Made by a program: the position numbers and the translations under genes. 64,000 nucleotides of DNA, taken from assembly GCA_023055505.1 (NCBI GenBank), contig JALIRH010000002.1, positions 25,736,437-25,800,436 on the forward strand. The letters run 5' to 3'. Below, one piece after another: positions 14,545 to 25,820 of this stretch; position 1 is the first letter of the stretch; the number at the start of each line of letters is the position of its first letter. Origin of the DNA: Callipepla californica brunnescens (Eukaryota > Chordata > Aves > Galliformes > Odontophoridae). Under the pieces are notes generated by a model. It had not been told where the DNA came from and did no database searches. It was given only the letters and a program-made list of their open reading frames with translations.

Positions 14545-14787
14545 GAGCAGGGTGTTCATGGCTGTGTCCAGATGGATTTTAATTATGTCCAAGCAACACC
14601 TTCTGTGGGATACCTGTTCCAGTGTCTTATCACCTTAACAGTAAAGTGTATTGACTAACATACAAATGGAATTTTCTTTGTTTCAGTTTATGACCACTAA
14701 TTCCTGTCATTCCACTGGACACCACTGAGAAAAGCATGGCTCCACCTTTTTTACATCTTCCTATCAGGTATTTATTCACATGGATTA
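14545..14787 (-). mobile_element. Old CR1 fragment
   Basis: Antisense CR1-like sequence: 'cctgttccagtgtcttatca' followed by 'cttaacagtaaagtgtattg' and later 'ggacaccactgagaaaagca'. It is diverged, and the left boundary is uncertain. Confidence 0.65.
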
Positions 14788-14789
14788 GA

Positions 14790-14870
14790 TAGAATAATAG
14801 AATTATAAAATGGTTTGGGTTGGAAGGGATCTTATAGATCACCTAGTTCTAATTCCCTGCCATAACTTCT
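14790..14870 (-). mobile_element. CR1 3' end, separate insertion
   Basis: 'tagaattataaaatggtttg' followed by 'ggttggaagggatcttatag' is the reverse complement of a CR1 3' terminus. It starts immediately after the preceding fragment, so it is either a second insertion or a rearranged copy. Only about 80 bp remain. Confidence 0.75.
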
Positions 14871-14893
14871 AAGCCTTCTCTTCTTTTGAATGC

Positions 14894-14947
14894 CCCATCC
14901 CTGGAGGCATCCAAGTCAAAGCTGGATGTGGCTCTGAGCAGCCTGGT
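14894..14947 (+). mobile_element. CR1 copy, left part, split by an LTR insertion
   Basis: 'ccctggaggcatccaagtca' and 'gctctgagcagcctggt' are CR1 3' untranslated sequence in sense orientation. The reading breaks off exactly at the LTR at 14948 and resumes at 15524, where the same 'ctggt' is repeated. This fragment is the left half of one CR1 copy. Confidence 0.85.
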
Positions 14948-15523
14948 TGTCAACGGTTTACCGGGCTGGATCGGCCCGGTTCCGTGACGATTGGTGTGGG
15001 GGACCCACGGACCCACGCCCCAGGAAAGGGCAAGGGAAAAGGGAAAAGGGAAAAGGGAGATGGGCCTAGAAACAAAACAGCGGCAACGATCTGAGGAGGA
15101 AAGCTAATTTACTAAATAAGATATTAGAAAGCAAAATAACACAATATAATACAATGTAATTGGAATTGAGGCTAATGAATCAAATAAAATGAGCAAGAGA
15201 GAGTGTCCGATAAACCGAAGGCCTTACGCTAACGCTGAAGGCGATACGGCAGCGAGCACCCACTGCTGAGTCGATCCCGAAGGAAAAAAGAGTGTCCCGT
15301 GACCGCTGAGGGTTTTTATCTGTTCCCTCTGAGCGGAAAACACGTAAAAATATAAAGCATCGCAAAGTCCTCTGGGGAATGTAGTGCTTCTTCTCTTCTG
15401 AGACAGGTATACCTGGAATTATCAATGATCTATGGAGCTGGAGTATTAGCTCTTTAACTCTTAATGCAATACATGATGTTATGATGTGGAATACCAGTAC
15501 CAAAAAATCATAAAACCATGACA
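14948..15523 (-). mobile_element. Solo LTR of an endogenous retrovirus (576 bp)
   Basis: The segment begins TGTCA and ends TGACA, the short inverted TG...CA termini of a retroviral LTR. It is flanked on both sides by the identical 5-bp sequence ctggt (14943-14947 and 15524-15528), the expected target-site duplication. It interrupts a CR1 copy whose two halves match the flanks. No gag, pol or env sequence and no second LTR are present, so this is a solo LTR left by LTR-LTR recombination. Orientation is tentatively minus: on that strand a TATA-like 'gataaaaaccctc' precedes the GC-richer second half. A pyrimidine-rich tandem run (about 15026-15058) lies near one end. A 5-bp duplication fits ERV-L-type elements; the family is not proven. 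Confidence 0.88.
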
Positions 15524-15528
15524 CTGGT

Positions 15529-15620
15529 CTAGTGGTCAGCAATTCTACCCACTGCAGGGGGGTTGAAACTCGATGATCTTTGATAATCCTCTTCAACACA
15601 GGCCATTCTATGATTCTCTA
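15529..15620 (+). mobile_element. CR1 copy, right part, after the LTR insertion
   Basis: The sequence continues the CR1 interrupted at 14947: 'ctagtggtcagcaattctac', then 'gcaggggggttgaaactcga', then the terminal 'ccattctatgattct'. The order and phase fit one CR1 3' end split by the LTR. Confidence 0.85.
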
Positions 15621-15639
15621 GGGTGAACGATCACAGATC

Positions 15640-16590
15640 TCTCACCGGTGTTAAGTAGTAGGAAAGCATCACGTCCCCCAACAGGCAGACAACACTCTTT
15701 CTAGTACAGTCCAAAATACTTTTGGGTTTCTTTGCAGCAGGGGCACATTCCTGGCTCCTTTTCAACATGTTGTCCACCAGGAGACAAAACTGCTTTCCAG
15801 CTGTTTTTTTCACAGCCTATATATATATTTTTTTCCCATGAGATGATTATTCCCCAGGATCAGGACTTTCCATTTCCTTTCATGAAATTCCTGTCAGCTC
15901 ATTTCTTCAACCTGCTGAGGTTCTTCTGAATGGCAGCGTAACTACCTGGTATATCAGCCATTTTTCATAGATTTCTTTTATCTACAAACTTGAAGGTGTA
16001 CTCTGTACCATCACAAGGCCGCAAATAAAGATTTTAAATAGGACTGGACCCAGTACCAGCCCTGGCATTCACGATTAGTAACTGGCTTCCAATTTGACAT
16101 TGTGTCACTGATCACAAGCCTTCAGGCCCAGCTTTTCAACCAGTTTTCACTTCACCTTTTTGTTCACTTGCCTAGCCCATACTTTATGAGTTTATCTATG
16201 ACAGTGTGACACAATGTCAGAAGCCTTATTTAGGTCAAGTTAAACAACTTCCACTGCTCTTTCCTTACCCACCAAGCTAGTCATTGCATTACAGCAGGCT
16301 ATCAGGTTGATAAGACAATTTTTCCTTCATAAATCCATGCTGATTAATCTTGTTCACCCTCGTGTCCCCTATGCTCAGAAATGCTTTTCTGCATGATGCC
16401 TTTCATCACATTCTTAAGTATTAACGTTAGGTCTGTAGCTCCTCAGATCTGTTCTCTTGGCCTTACCAACAATAGGGAAGACATTTTCTTTCTACCATTA
16501 TTTAGGAAACACCCACAAATGCTATGACCTTTCAAAGACAATCGGGAGTTGCTTTCTGTGAAATTGAGTAGCTCACTCAGCATGTGTGTG
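15640..16590 (-). mobile_element. Old CR1 LINE, about 0.95 kb
   Basis: Diverged antisense CR1 reverse-transcriptase sequence: recognisable landmarks are 'gcaggggcacattcctggct', 'caacatgttgtccaccagga', 'ttgaaggtgtactctgtacc', 'taggactggacccagtacca' and 'gcaggctatcaggttgataa'. Compared with the copy at 2130 it carries many substitutions and indels, so it is an older subfamily. The edges are approximate. Confidence 0.8.
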
Positions 16591-19500
16591 TGCATCCCGA
16601 CAGGTTGCTGGATTTCTGGATGTCATGTTTGTTTAAACGTTCCCTAAATCGATCGCCTTCCACCAAGTGTAACTTGACTTTGTTCCAGATTTTTCCATTG
16701 ATCTCAAGGGACTGACAGTCCATGAAAATCAATTTTACCAGTAAAGACAAAAGATGGTAGAGAAAGCAGGACTCTGATGGAATATCATAACATCTACCTA
16801 TTGTTAAAAACACATTATTTGCTCAAACACATTATTTGCTCTTTTTATAGAAGCGCAGACAGATGTCAATGAATCTTTAGTTGTCAAGTTATAGGATAAT
16901 TAATCCAAGCATTAATATAATCATTTCTTCATATTACTTCTTACTAATGATACATCATAATTAGTAACCAGTGACGACTGTTACTTGTGTATGTTAGAGT
17001 GAAAGCAAGATATACTCAGTTATGATAAGGGCTGATGAAGCTGTCTGCGAGGATAAAAAGGAAGGAAGAGAAAGTAAGATAGACATCATTTGTGTGAGAA
17101 AAGAAGTAAATGTTATATCTCTTATTACGTAAAAATCCATTCAGAGTTAATTCAACTGAAAATACCAGCCATAAAGTCTGCAAGCTTCTCTGCCCAAAAT
17201 CAATTCCTAAAGGAGAAAAATTTCCTGCAGGTCAAAGAAGACCAACCCTAGAGTCAGGACTACTCTTAACTCTAAAGGCTGCTGCTTCTGCTTCCTTCCC
17301 TGAGGATTTCAGTCTAAGAGAGAAACACAAAGGGCATAACTGAATAGAAAGTATTGTGTAAACCTAATTTGTAACTCAGTGAATTGCCAGAATAATACAT
17401 GCCAGCTGAAGTATACCTGTAAATCTGATATACTGGGGAAAAAAAAAAACATCCATTAAGTCACTGTTATTATTATGTACGCAGTCTATTATTGGGATAC
17501 CACCGCGAAAACAATTTTGATGTAGAACTATATCACAAGTAAGGATTTAGATGTAAAAATGCATCATAAGTAAGGTCTATAGCAGGTATTAAAAGATAAT
17601 ATATTGACCTTACCAGGTCTATAGAAACCAGTTATGAGACAAAAGGGCAATAAGCATCCCATACCTGAAACAAGTCTGAAATTCAGAAGCTGAGCTCTAA
17701 CAAAAGTCCTAGAAAATATAAATGTTCTCGAGATAACTAAGAACTGAGACTAACCCTGATCACATTCAAGCTCTGATTGAGGAGTGCAGGCTTCCAGAAC
17801 TCCATTTGACACTGATGCCTCAAGTTGATTTCAAAGTGGGCTTGAACACAGCCAGACAGAGCACCAAATAAGAGAAAGACAGAACAAACATGCAAAGAGC
17901 CAAACAGCAATTGAGTTAAAATCCCATCTCTCACCTTTCCCTCAGTCCTTCTTGACCACTGGACATCTGAAACTCCATACAGTCTCCAAAGAGCTCTCGA
18001 AGTGTGCATAAATTGTGAATTTCTTCAGCATTTTAAAAGTCAAGGTCCGTCTGAACAAGTGCAAAGTAGCATCTCAGAAACACAGGAAGTATTAAACTAC
18101 CACACATCCACATGCACTGATGCATCGTATATAAGACGAAGACGCATCAGAATGAGTTGGCAATGGTATTTCAGCATCACAGCTCAGTATTTGGATGCCC
18201 ATATTTCATGAGATTTTTACTGTCATTTCAGAACATACAGTTTTACTTCATTAAGATTTTGTAGCTTTTTAAACTGGAAAGAATTACAGAAAAAAAAATG
18301 CCTTTAGGAGAAATTCCTTTAGTTCTAGCATTGAAGGTTCTATAGATGAGAACAAAAAATGGCTTCTTTATCATAAAATATATACACTTTACCTATAGAT
18401 TTTATATTGAGAGAGACACAACGCAAATCCCAATGAAATATAATGGGTCCAAATGCAAGAATTTGTTTAAAATGCAATGGAATTTGAGTGCCTGCATATG
18501 ATTAAAATATAATGAGATATGCCAAAATCTCATAACATCATTGACAGTCCACTCCCATTGTTTCAAGGGATTATGAGATCAGGTGAGACTTTGAAAATAC
18601 ACTGCACAGAAGCTCCGTTTAGTTCAATCACAGATTATCCCAGAGTGGTTACATTATTCATATTGAGAACAGAAAGTAAAATTGCTGGTGTTACATGATT
18701 TAGCAGTTCCTGCATTCTACAACAGAGAAACTGCCGGGAAGTTCACAGAGGTTGCATGTCCCCTAAACAGGGTTAAATCAAGCTATCTAAGCACTCAGTA
18801 TTAGCAACTTCATGTCTACAGCAGTGGATTAAATGGCCTAAAAGATTTTGATTGGTTCTATAACCAGTCTTCTGGAGAACCAGTTAACTCAGGGGATGGA
18901 AGCAGAGCATGGGTGGAATTTCCTACCAATATGTGAAGGAAAAAATCAACTCCAGAGCAGGCCAGCAAATACTTTCCAGGCCCTTAGGCTTTTAATTTAG
19001 CAGTTCTCTCTAAAGCGAAATGCGCGGTATCGCCACATGGTGGCTGTCTAGCTGCAAAGAAAGCCACAGCTTTTCTGCGCTGCCCTGCTGCAGCCACAAC
19101 ACGCAGGAACTACTGCTGAGAAAAGCAGAAAAGAAACAGATCTCGTTTTAATTCACCTTGATGGTGCATAGTTTCTCTCACCCCGGTGAAGCAGCAGTCA
19201 TCGCTGATGACTCTGCAGAGTCTTGTGATGCAAAGGCGCCGAGCCCGCATTCCTCAGCAGCCAGAAATACCACTGCCTTCCGTGGAATTTCCGAATGGAC
19301 AAAGAAATGCAGCCTCGCTCCTTCCGACACCTACTCACCGTGATGAAAAATACCCCATCCTCTTCAAAGGATTTGGGACTGGACTCTTGCATGATCAAGA
19401 GGGCCATAAGGAAAACTAATAAAATATAAACAATTATTCTAAAGCTCAATAAGATTGACTGCTATAGAAAAGAAAGTGTTCTGAGCAAGTGGAAGTTAGA

Positions 19501-20224
19501 ATTTTCTTGTTTTCTAGCAGCTTTTTCCAGTGCTCTAAGTTAGAGGATATTTTCATCTTGGGTGGACAAAGTTTAAAGTATGTAACAGTGAAATACTGAG
19601 CGTATCAGGTTCAGCAATGCAGTTTTCAAAATGCAACTGATCAAATCTCCTTGGGTGTTATATAATGCATTTCAGAAATTCCTGTGTATTGTCACTGTTG
19701 AGTACTACATACTTCAGATAGAATTGGGAATATAAGTGGAAAATTAGTTCAAAAAATGTTCCTTGTGGCACGGCTTCTGCACCAGTCATTCACAAATGCT
19801 TTCCAAGTCTATTAATTCTACTCATGATGAATGCTAGCTAGCCTGCCAAATCTGTGGAAATTACTTGAAAGCACAACATCCATTAAAAGTCTAAGTTCAA
19901 AAAAATTCCACACAGTCCAAATATGCTGCTTAAACAGTGGAAAAACAAACAAACAAACAGAAGTTGAGAAAAAAAAAATCTGTGGAATATAAATCCAGCA
20001 GAAAGATCACATGCCAATGGTAACAGTTGCTCCCAGACCACTATATGTTGTGGGAGTAACACAGCAGGACTGCACAACATTCTGCATCAGAGTTCAGCTC
20101 ATCTCACCAGCCAAGCTTTGCTACGCTATTTGTGTGTCCAGGCATACTACAAGTAAGTTGACCAGCTGTGTAGCATCTGACCAGAGGTGCACTGCTTCCT
20201 TGAAGCCTTGAGCAAATCCAGAGG
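16591..20224. other. Intergenic DNA, no gene seen
   Basis: AT-rich with no supportable exon. A perfect 17-bp tandem duplication ('aaacacattatttgctc', units 16808-16824 and 16825-16841) is the only repeat noted. The 19.0-19.35 kb part is somewhat more GC-rich, but its short frames look non-coding. Confidence 0.5.
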
Positions 20225-20915
20225 CCAGTCATATCAGTTTAATATCTTTACTGATTATCTGGATGAGGGAACTGAGTGTACCCTTAGTAAATTTGCAGGT
20301 GATACCCAAGCTGGGAGGAAGTGTTGATCTGCCTGAGGGTAGGAAAGCCCTACAGAGGGATCTGAATAGGTTTGATTAATGGGCTGAGGCTAGGTGTATG
20401 AGGTTCAAGAAGACCAAGTGTCAGATGCTGCATTTTTGTGTCAACAAACCCAGGCAACACTACAGGCTTGGGGCAGAGTGGCTGGAATGTTGAACAGAGT
20501 AAGGAAGATTTCTGATTGTCAACACTGCAGGCAGCAGGAACAAGGATCATCCCTCTGTACTTAGACTGGTGAGGCTGCACCTCTAGTACTGTGTTCTGTT
20601 TTTGTCCTCTCGCTGCAAGAAAGACATTGAGGCCCCAGAGCACATCCAGAGAAGGGCAATGAAGCTGCGAGGAGTCTGGAGCACAGGTCCTATGAGGAGC
20701 AGCTGAGGCAGCTGGGGTTGTTCAGTCTTGAGAAGAGGAGGCTCAGGGGAGACCTTATCACTCTCTATGACAGACTGAAAGGAGGTTGTGGTGTCACAGG
20801 GGTCAGCCTTTTCTGTCAGGATAGGATGAGCAGGAATGCCCACAAGTTGCACCAGGGGAGGTTCAGGTTGGATATCAGGAAAAATTTCTTCTTCTCAGAA
20901 AGAGTGGTAATGCAA
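20225..20915 (+). mobile_element. CR1 LINE fragment, missing its 3' end
   Basis: Sense CR1 sequence from the reverse-transcriptase C-terminal region ('aatttgcaggtgatacccaa', 'gagaagaggaggctcagggg') to the region just before the 3' untranslated tail ('gaaaaatttcttcttctcag'). Unusually for CR1, which is normally 5'-truncated, the 3' terminus is absent: at about 20915-20920 the sequence switches to an inverted CR1 copy. Confidence 0.85.
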
Positions 20916-20920
20916 TAGCA

Positions 20921-21552
20921 CAGAATCACAGAATTGTAGGAGCTGGAAGGGACCTCTAGAGATCATGGAGTCCAACCCCCTGCCAAAGCAGCTCCCTGGC
21001 CCAGGTTGCTCAGGTAGGTGTCCAGGTGGGTCTTGAAGGTCTCCAGATAAGGAGACTCCACCACCTCTCTGTGCAGCTGTGCCAGTGCTCCGTCACTGCA
21101 CTGTGAAGCTGTTCCCATGTACATGTGTGCAGAACTTCCTACACTGCCCATTTCCCCTTTGTCCTCTTGCCACACACTGCAGAGAAGATTCCAGCCTCAT
21201 CCCTTTACCTCCTGCTCCTTAGGTATTTACAGACATGGATCAGATCACCTCTGTCTGTCTTCTTTCTTCAAGGCTGAACAGACCCAGATCTCTCAGCCTC
21301 CCCTTATAAGGGAGGTGTGCTACATTCTTTGTGTCCGTCCACTGGACTCTTTCGAGGAGATCCCTGTCTTTTTTGTATCGAGGAGCCCAGAACTGGACAC
21401 AGTACTCCAGGTGAGGCCTCACCAGGGCAGAGTAAAGGAGAGGCTCACCTCCCTCGACCTGCTGCCCACGCTCTTTTTAATCCACCCCAGGATGCCATTG
21501 GCATTCTTGGCCAGCAGTGCACACTGCTGGCTCATGGCCAGCCTGTCATCTT
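20921..21552 (-). mobile_element. CR1 LINE, inverted relative to its neighbour
   Basis: The left edge 'cacagaatcacagaattgta' followed by 'ggagctggaagggacctcta' is a complete reverse-complement CR1 3' end. The sequence continues through the conserved 'gaactggacacagtactcca' and ends at 'ctcatggccagcctgtcatc', right at the edge of the GC-rich SNX16 promoter block. No intact ORF. Confidence 0.92.
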
Positions 21553-22130
21553 GAGAGGTGAGGGCGAGGCCAGCAGCCGCAGCCGTGATTCCAGCAGGCT
21601 GTCAGGACTTCAAGGTAGGGGGGAAGCCACAGCCGCAGCGAACTACAGCTCCCGAGATGCCCCGCGGCAGGCGCTGCCCTGAGCAGCCCCGCGGTTCCCG
21701 TCGGAAGCGCGGGCCGCGCCCGCTCGCGGAGCATGCCGGTCCGCGTAGTCCCTGCCGCCGCGGAGCCGCAGGTAGCGGCCCGAAGCCCCGCCCCCAGCCG
21801 CGGGCGCCGCGCGAGCGGAGGGGCGGGGCGGTGCCGGCCAAGGGGGAGGGCCGGTGCCATCCGCGGGGCCGCGAAGGGAAGCGGGAGAGCGCGGCGGCGA
21901 GCAGGTGAGCGGGGCTGGGCGCGGCCCGGAGCGGGGGTCGAGTGCCCGGGTTACGTAAAGCCGGGCGGGCGGGCTGCGCGGCGGGCCGCTCCTGAGCCGC
22001 GGCCGTTGTGCCGAGCGCTGCCCTCGGCGCGGGGCGCGACCGGAGACGCCGCCTGAGGAAGCCGCGCGCTGGAGCTGGGTTCTCGCTGCGTTGTCGCTCT
22101 TGTGGGCGCTCCGAGCGTTGCAGGCGGCTC
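21553..22130 (+). promoter_or_regulatory. SNX16: GC-rich block, probable SNX16 promoter and noncoding exon 1
   Basis: A sharp rise in G+C and CpG content from about 21,553 to 22,130, the type of CpG island found at vertebrate housekeeping promoters. A consensus-quality splice donor, 'gcag|gtgagc', sits at 21904/21905 on the plus strand, which would end a noncoding first exon and start the first SNX16 intron (to 25,580). No TATA box is evident. The transcription start cannot be placed from sequence alone. Long open frames on both strands here are by-products of few AT-rich stop codons. Confidence 0.75.
21642..21660 (+). promoter_or_regulatory. ZNF143/THAP11-like motif
   Basis: 'actacagctcccgagatgc' matches the long ZNF143 (Staf) consensus, roughly ACTACAnnTCCCAGnnTGC, with only a few differences. 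Such sites sit close to start sites of CpG-island promoters, so it supports a promoter here. Binding itself is inferred. Confidence 0.55.
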
Positions 22131-25100
22131 ACGGGGGGTATTGCATAGCCGAAAGTCTTCTCAATCCAATTACAAGCGTTAAATAAGGATCGTTCTGTTG
22201 AGACTCTCTTATCCGTCAGTCGAATGGCCTGCGTGTTTCTCCCTGAGCCTGAAAAGCGTTCGCTTAAACGGGGTTTGGAGTTGCGGTTGCTTCAGGTTGG
22301 ACGTAACCCGTTTGCAGAGTGGTTCTCTTGCAGCCTGTTTCCTCTGCCTGCGAAAAGGGAGGTGCCTGGTGTAAATAGCCGGTAAGTTGGAGTCATGCTG
22401 TCCTGCAGCATGTGACACTGGGAGTCCTAGGACTCTGTCTTATCCTGTTTCGCGTTTAGCGATTCAATCCGGCAGAAGTTGTTTTGTTTTTATTCTTAAA
22501 CTGGCGACTGGGAGTCAAACTGAGCCAAGTGTGCGTTCTGAGCAGAGAAGAAATTTCTTATTCAAAAGTAAAGTAAGTACTTATTCAAGAAAGAATTGCC
22601 GTGGTTGGTTTCAGGTGTCAGCAGTGATGTTTGTTCTGGAAGTTGGTGTGGTGTGATGTTTCTGTTGGTTTAATGCAGTGACTTGAGAGCAGGCTGCTCT
22701 GAAGCTTGAGAGCAGCAGTCTGCACCTAAATCTTCCTTCCTTGCATCACCAGCGTGAGGAAGGAGCACTGTAGTTTATGTAAGAGTATTTTATCAGATTG
22801 CTTTCTGTTCCTTTTATTACATGAATTGACAGTGAGCTTCTGGATACACAGAAAGACTGAAGTCCTAAGGTTGTGACCCTCATTTCAGCTCTACTTTTTC
22901 CTCAAAGATTTTGTCTTTATGAAGTGGAAATCAGTGTGCTTTTAAATTCTGGTGGAACTCATGGCAAATAAATGTCTTAAGTGCTCAGATACTTATGTGT
23001 CTGCAGGTTAAGATGAATTGATGTACCTATGTACTTATATGGTAAGTTATGATGTAGTGTCTTGGTATGTTTCTTTCTGTCTTTTCTTGAAAAAAGGCAT
23101 CAGTTTGAATGGCATGCCATGCCCTTAGCTCCCTTGACTTGATGCTTCCATTGCTCAAAGAGTACTGTTGCGTTACTCTTCAGAGGTCTAGGAATAAGAG
23201 TGAGGTGCTGGTAGTATCACCCCTTTTATTTATCTGCGGGTGTGTTTACTGTGTAAACTTTATGGTGTTAGTTTGAATGTCTTTTAGAAGCAAATACTGT
23301 GGTCAACACCGTTTAATGTGCATTGACTTATAGTTTGGAACGGTCTTTAAGTGTACATGGGATGCTTAGTCTGCTCCCAGGATGCATTTTTTTAGCTGCT
23401 AGTAAACGTTCAGTTAATGCTACCAAATTATAGCTAGTCTGAAATAAAAGTTGCTGAAACATAGATAGTGTGGATGTTGGATTCTTAACACCAGGTACTT
23501 TGCGCTACAGATCCATTCATGTTAAGCCTCTCACTGACGTGTGTTCATGTAAGGGTACCAGTAAGTTCCAGGTAACAAGCTCTTGGCTGGCACTGCGCTT
23601 TAAAGAAGGGAGTCATTCTGGAAAGACACTGTTCACAAGTGTTGTAACTTGTGAAAATATCTTTTAAAAAAGAAAGATAGAATGCTGCAAAGTGCAGGAC
23701 TTTTCCTTTGCAAAATTCCAAAAACTCTGGGTGAATGTCATAGGATTTGTGAAGTATGGGCTTGTTTTCCTTCTAGTTTAGATTCATAAAGTTACGCAGC
23801 AGGAGACCGTATTGTTTTTGTATCGTTATTCTCAGATCCTTTGATTTGTTGCAGACCTTCAGCTCACCTGGGTTCTTCTGTTTGTAGGGATTTAATCCCT
23901 CAGCTCCTAGGAATGTAACTGGATAGGGGGTGCTTTCAGTTCTTCATGCTGATAACATTTAGTGCAGCCAGGTAGTACTTTGTTCAATATTTAATACGGA
24001 CTAGTAGCTCCAGAGAATGTCACATACCTGAGAAAACTTTGTATTTTGATATTTCTACTTCTAAAAGTCGCTGTCATATTGAAGCAGAAGTCAGATTTGC
24101 TTACTGAGGTACACGTGGGCAGAACAGATTTGTATCTTAGTTTAGCTACAGGAGAACATCTTGTCTCCAAGACAGGTGTGACTTGCTTCATCAGCTATCT
24201 GATATGAGGGGTGAAGTCACACAACAAAGCACAGGGCTGTGCTGCAGTAGAAGCTGCTGGATCGTCCAAGTGCAGTACTTGGATAGCAAAGTAAATCAGC
24301 AGGGTTTTATAACACCAACTTTTCTGCTCCATCAGTTGCTGCTCAGTGTCCAGCTGCATCCCACAGTGGGGCAGGGAGACTTCTGTGTGTTGCTGCCAGT
24401 TTGAAACCGCTCCTTTTGGTCACGATTTCTCAGCTTTCAGACATGCAGTGCACGTGAAACTTTCACTGAGCATTTTTTTTCAGTCTGTTCTGTTGATACT
24501 GATCAAGTTTGTATTCATTTTTTACTTACGTTCTCTAATATTTATGTAAAATAAGAATGATAACATCACTTCCCCCTAGCAATTAGAAATCTCGTTTGTT
24601 TTTTGCTTCAGTAGATGAGTGATTGTCCCTGTGATTTGAATCAGGCTGACAGTTTCCCATTTCACAGCAGCCTGCAGCCTCGTGATTGGAGTTCTCCTAG
24701 TTGAAATGGGTGGTGACTCAACTCCTGTTAATCCAAAGAGATTGCAAGATGCAAACGAGATGCTAGCGCACTTCTTATGGTGTGAGATGGTGGTGGTGCT
24801 TCTGGCAGTTTGAGGCTGCCAAGAAAGTTTATCTAGAAATGTACATAAGGGTACACAAAGTATTAATTTTGCTTTAAAATGATTTTCTTGTGGACCAGTA
24901 TAAAATCTTTGATTCATCTTTGCTTGAACTTGTTTTTCAGTTTTAGTCTCTTGAAATAGAAAACTACTATTGCAACACTGTTTTTGAGGTACACGCTTGT
25001 AAAAACTTAACTGCTGTAATTAAAACTAAAGAAAACGTCCCTCGTTAATTGTTACGAATGTGTGAAATTGTATGCAGCAGTTGCTTTAAAAACAAATACA

Positions 25101-25580
25101 TCGTGTCAGTGAATATGTGTATGATGTGCAAGTATGTTTTTTTTTTTCCACTTCAGTTGTTTACTGTGTTTTCTTCTGATTCACGTCATGCATATTGCAT
25201 GCACCACATGTGGTTCCTGGACATCGTACAGAAATAAATCTGTTTGTACTAAAGGATCACTGAACCTCCGCCAGCGTTTTAGGTTATGCTTAAAAGTTGC
25301 CAACCTTTTGAAAACATAAAATCCTACTGATGTAATAAAGATTTCTCGTTCGTAGTCATACTTTCATTTTCTACTGCTTTATTTTAGTGGCTGTGAAAGG
25401 CAGGGAACTCCCGATTAGCAGTCCCTCAAACAGTAGAGCTAAAGCGGTATTTTCTGTAAAGCCAAACTCCTTGTGAAAACATCTAACTGTCAGTACTGCA
25501 CTGTCCCAGTACTGATACAGTTTTTTCAAAGCAGAATCTTACTTAAAAATAAATAAGCTATTTTCTGTCCTTGTCTGCAG
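21905..25580 (+). other. SNX16: SNX16 intron 1 (inferred)
   Basis: Sequence between the putative first donor (21905) and the acceptor 'ttgtctgcag' at 25571-25580. I see no repeat element, RNA gene or additional exon in it. Confidence 0.55.
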
Positions 25581-25607
25581 ATATTGTTCTTGAAAAGAAG
25601 AGGAATC

Positions 25608-25634
25608 ATGGACTGTACGCTGAATGAACCTTAA
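25608..25634 (+). promoter_or_regulatory. Upstream ORF 1 in the SNX16 leader
   Basis: Nine codons including stop, in the 5' untranslated part of exon 2, 38 nt upstream of the SNX16 ATG. The context is strong, with A at -3 and G at +4. The encoded peptide is MDCTLNEP. It would be met by scanning ribosomes before the main start. Confidence 0.6.
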
Positions 25635-25668
25635 ACGCTTGGTCTGGAAACAGGTTTTGTTTCCATGA
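25624..25668 (+). promoter_or_regulatory. Upstream ORF 2 in the SNX16 leader
   Basis: Fourteen codons plus stop; its ATG has a weak context (T at -3, A at +4). It overlaps the end of upstream ORF 1 and the ATG of ORF 3. Confidence 0.4.
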
Positions 25669-25820
25669 AGGATGGCAACACCATATGTTCCTGTTCCTAT
25701 TCCTGTTGGAAGTTCATCGTCCAGCTTTACAAACAGAAACCAAAGACGTTCTTCTTTTGGAAGCATCTCAACGAGTTCCAGTTCCTCAAAAGGACAACCA
25801 GAGGACTCTACAGTTGGTAG
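25665..25820 (+). promoter_or_regulatory. Upstream ORF 3 overlapping the SNX16 start
   Basis: An ATG seven bases before the SNX16 ATG and out of frame with it opens 51 codons that end inside the SNX16 coding region at 25820. Context is weak (T at -3, A at +4), so most ribosomes should pass it, but initiation here would exclude the main start. Confidence 0.4.

Noticed and set aside
15180..15599. 139-codon minus-strand frame
   Set aside because: It spans the LTR-CR1 boundary and includes both sequences, so it is a chance frame inside repeats, not a retroviral gene.
17737..18009. 90-codon minus-strand frame
   Set aside because: No family resemblance, no codon-usage signal and no flanking splice structure or promoter.
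19030..19050. CTCF-like 'ccacatggtggctg'
   Set aside because: At least three mismatches in the core; it is a small palindrome without further support.
21602..22132. 176-codon minus-strand frame in the SNX16 GC-rich block
   Set aside because: Arg/Pro/Ala-rich composition typical of CpG-island frames without stops; no domain and no splice structure.
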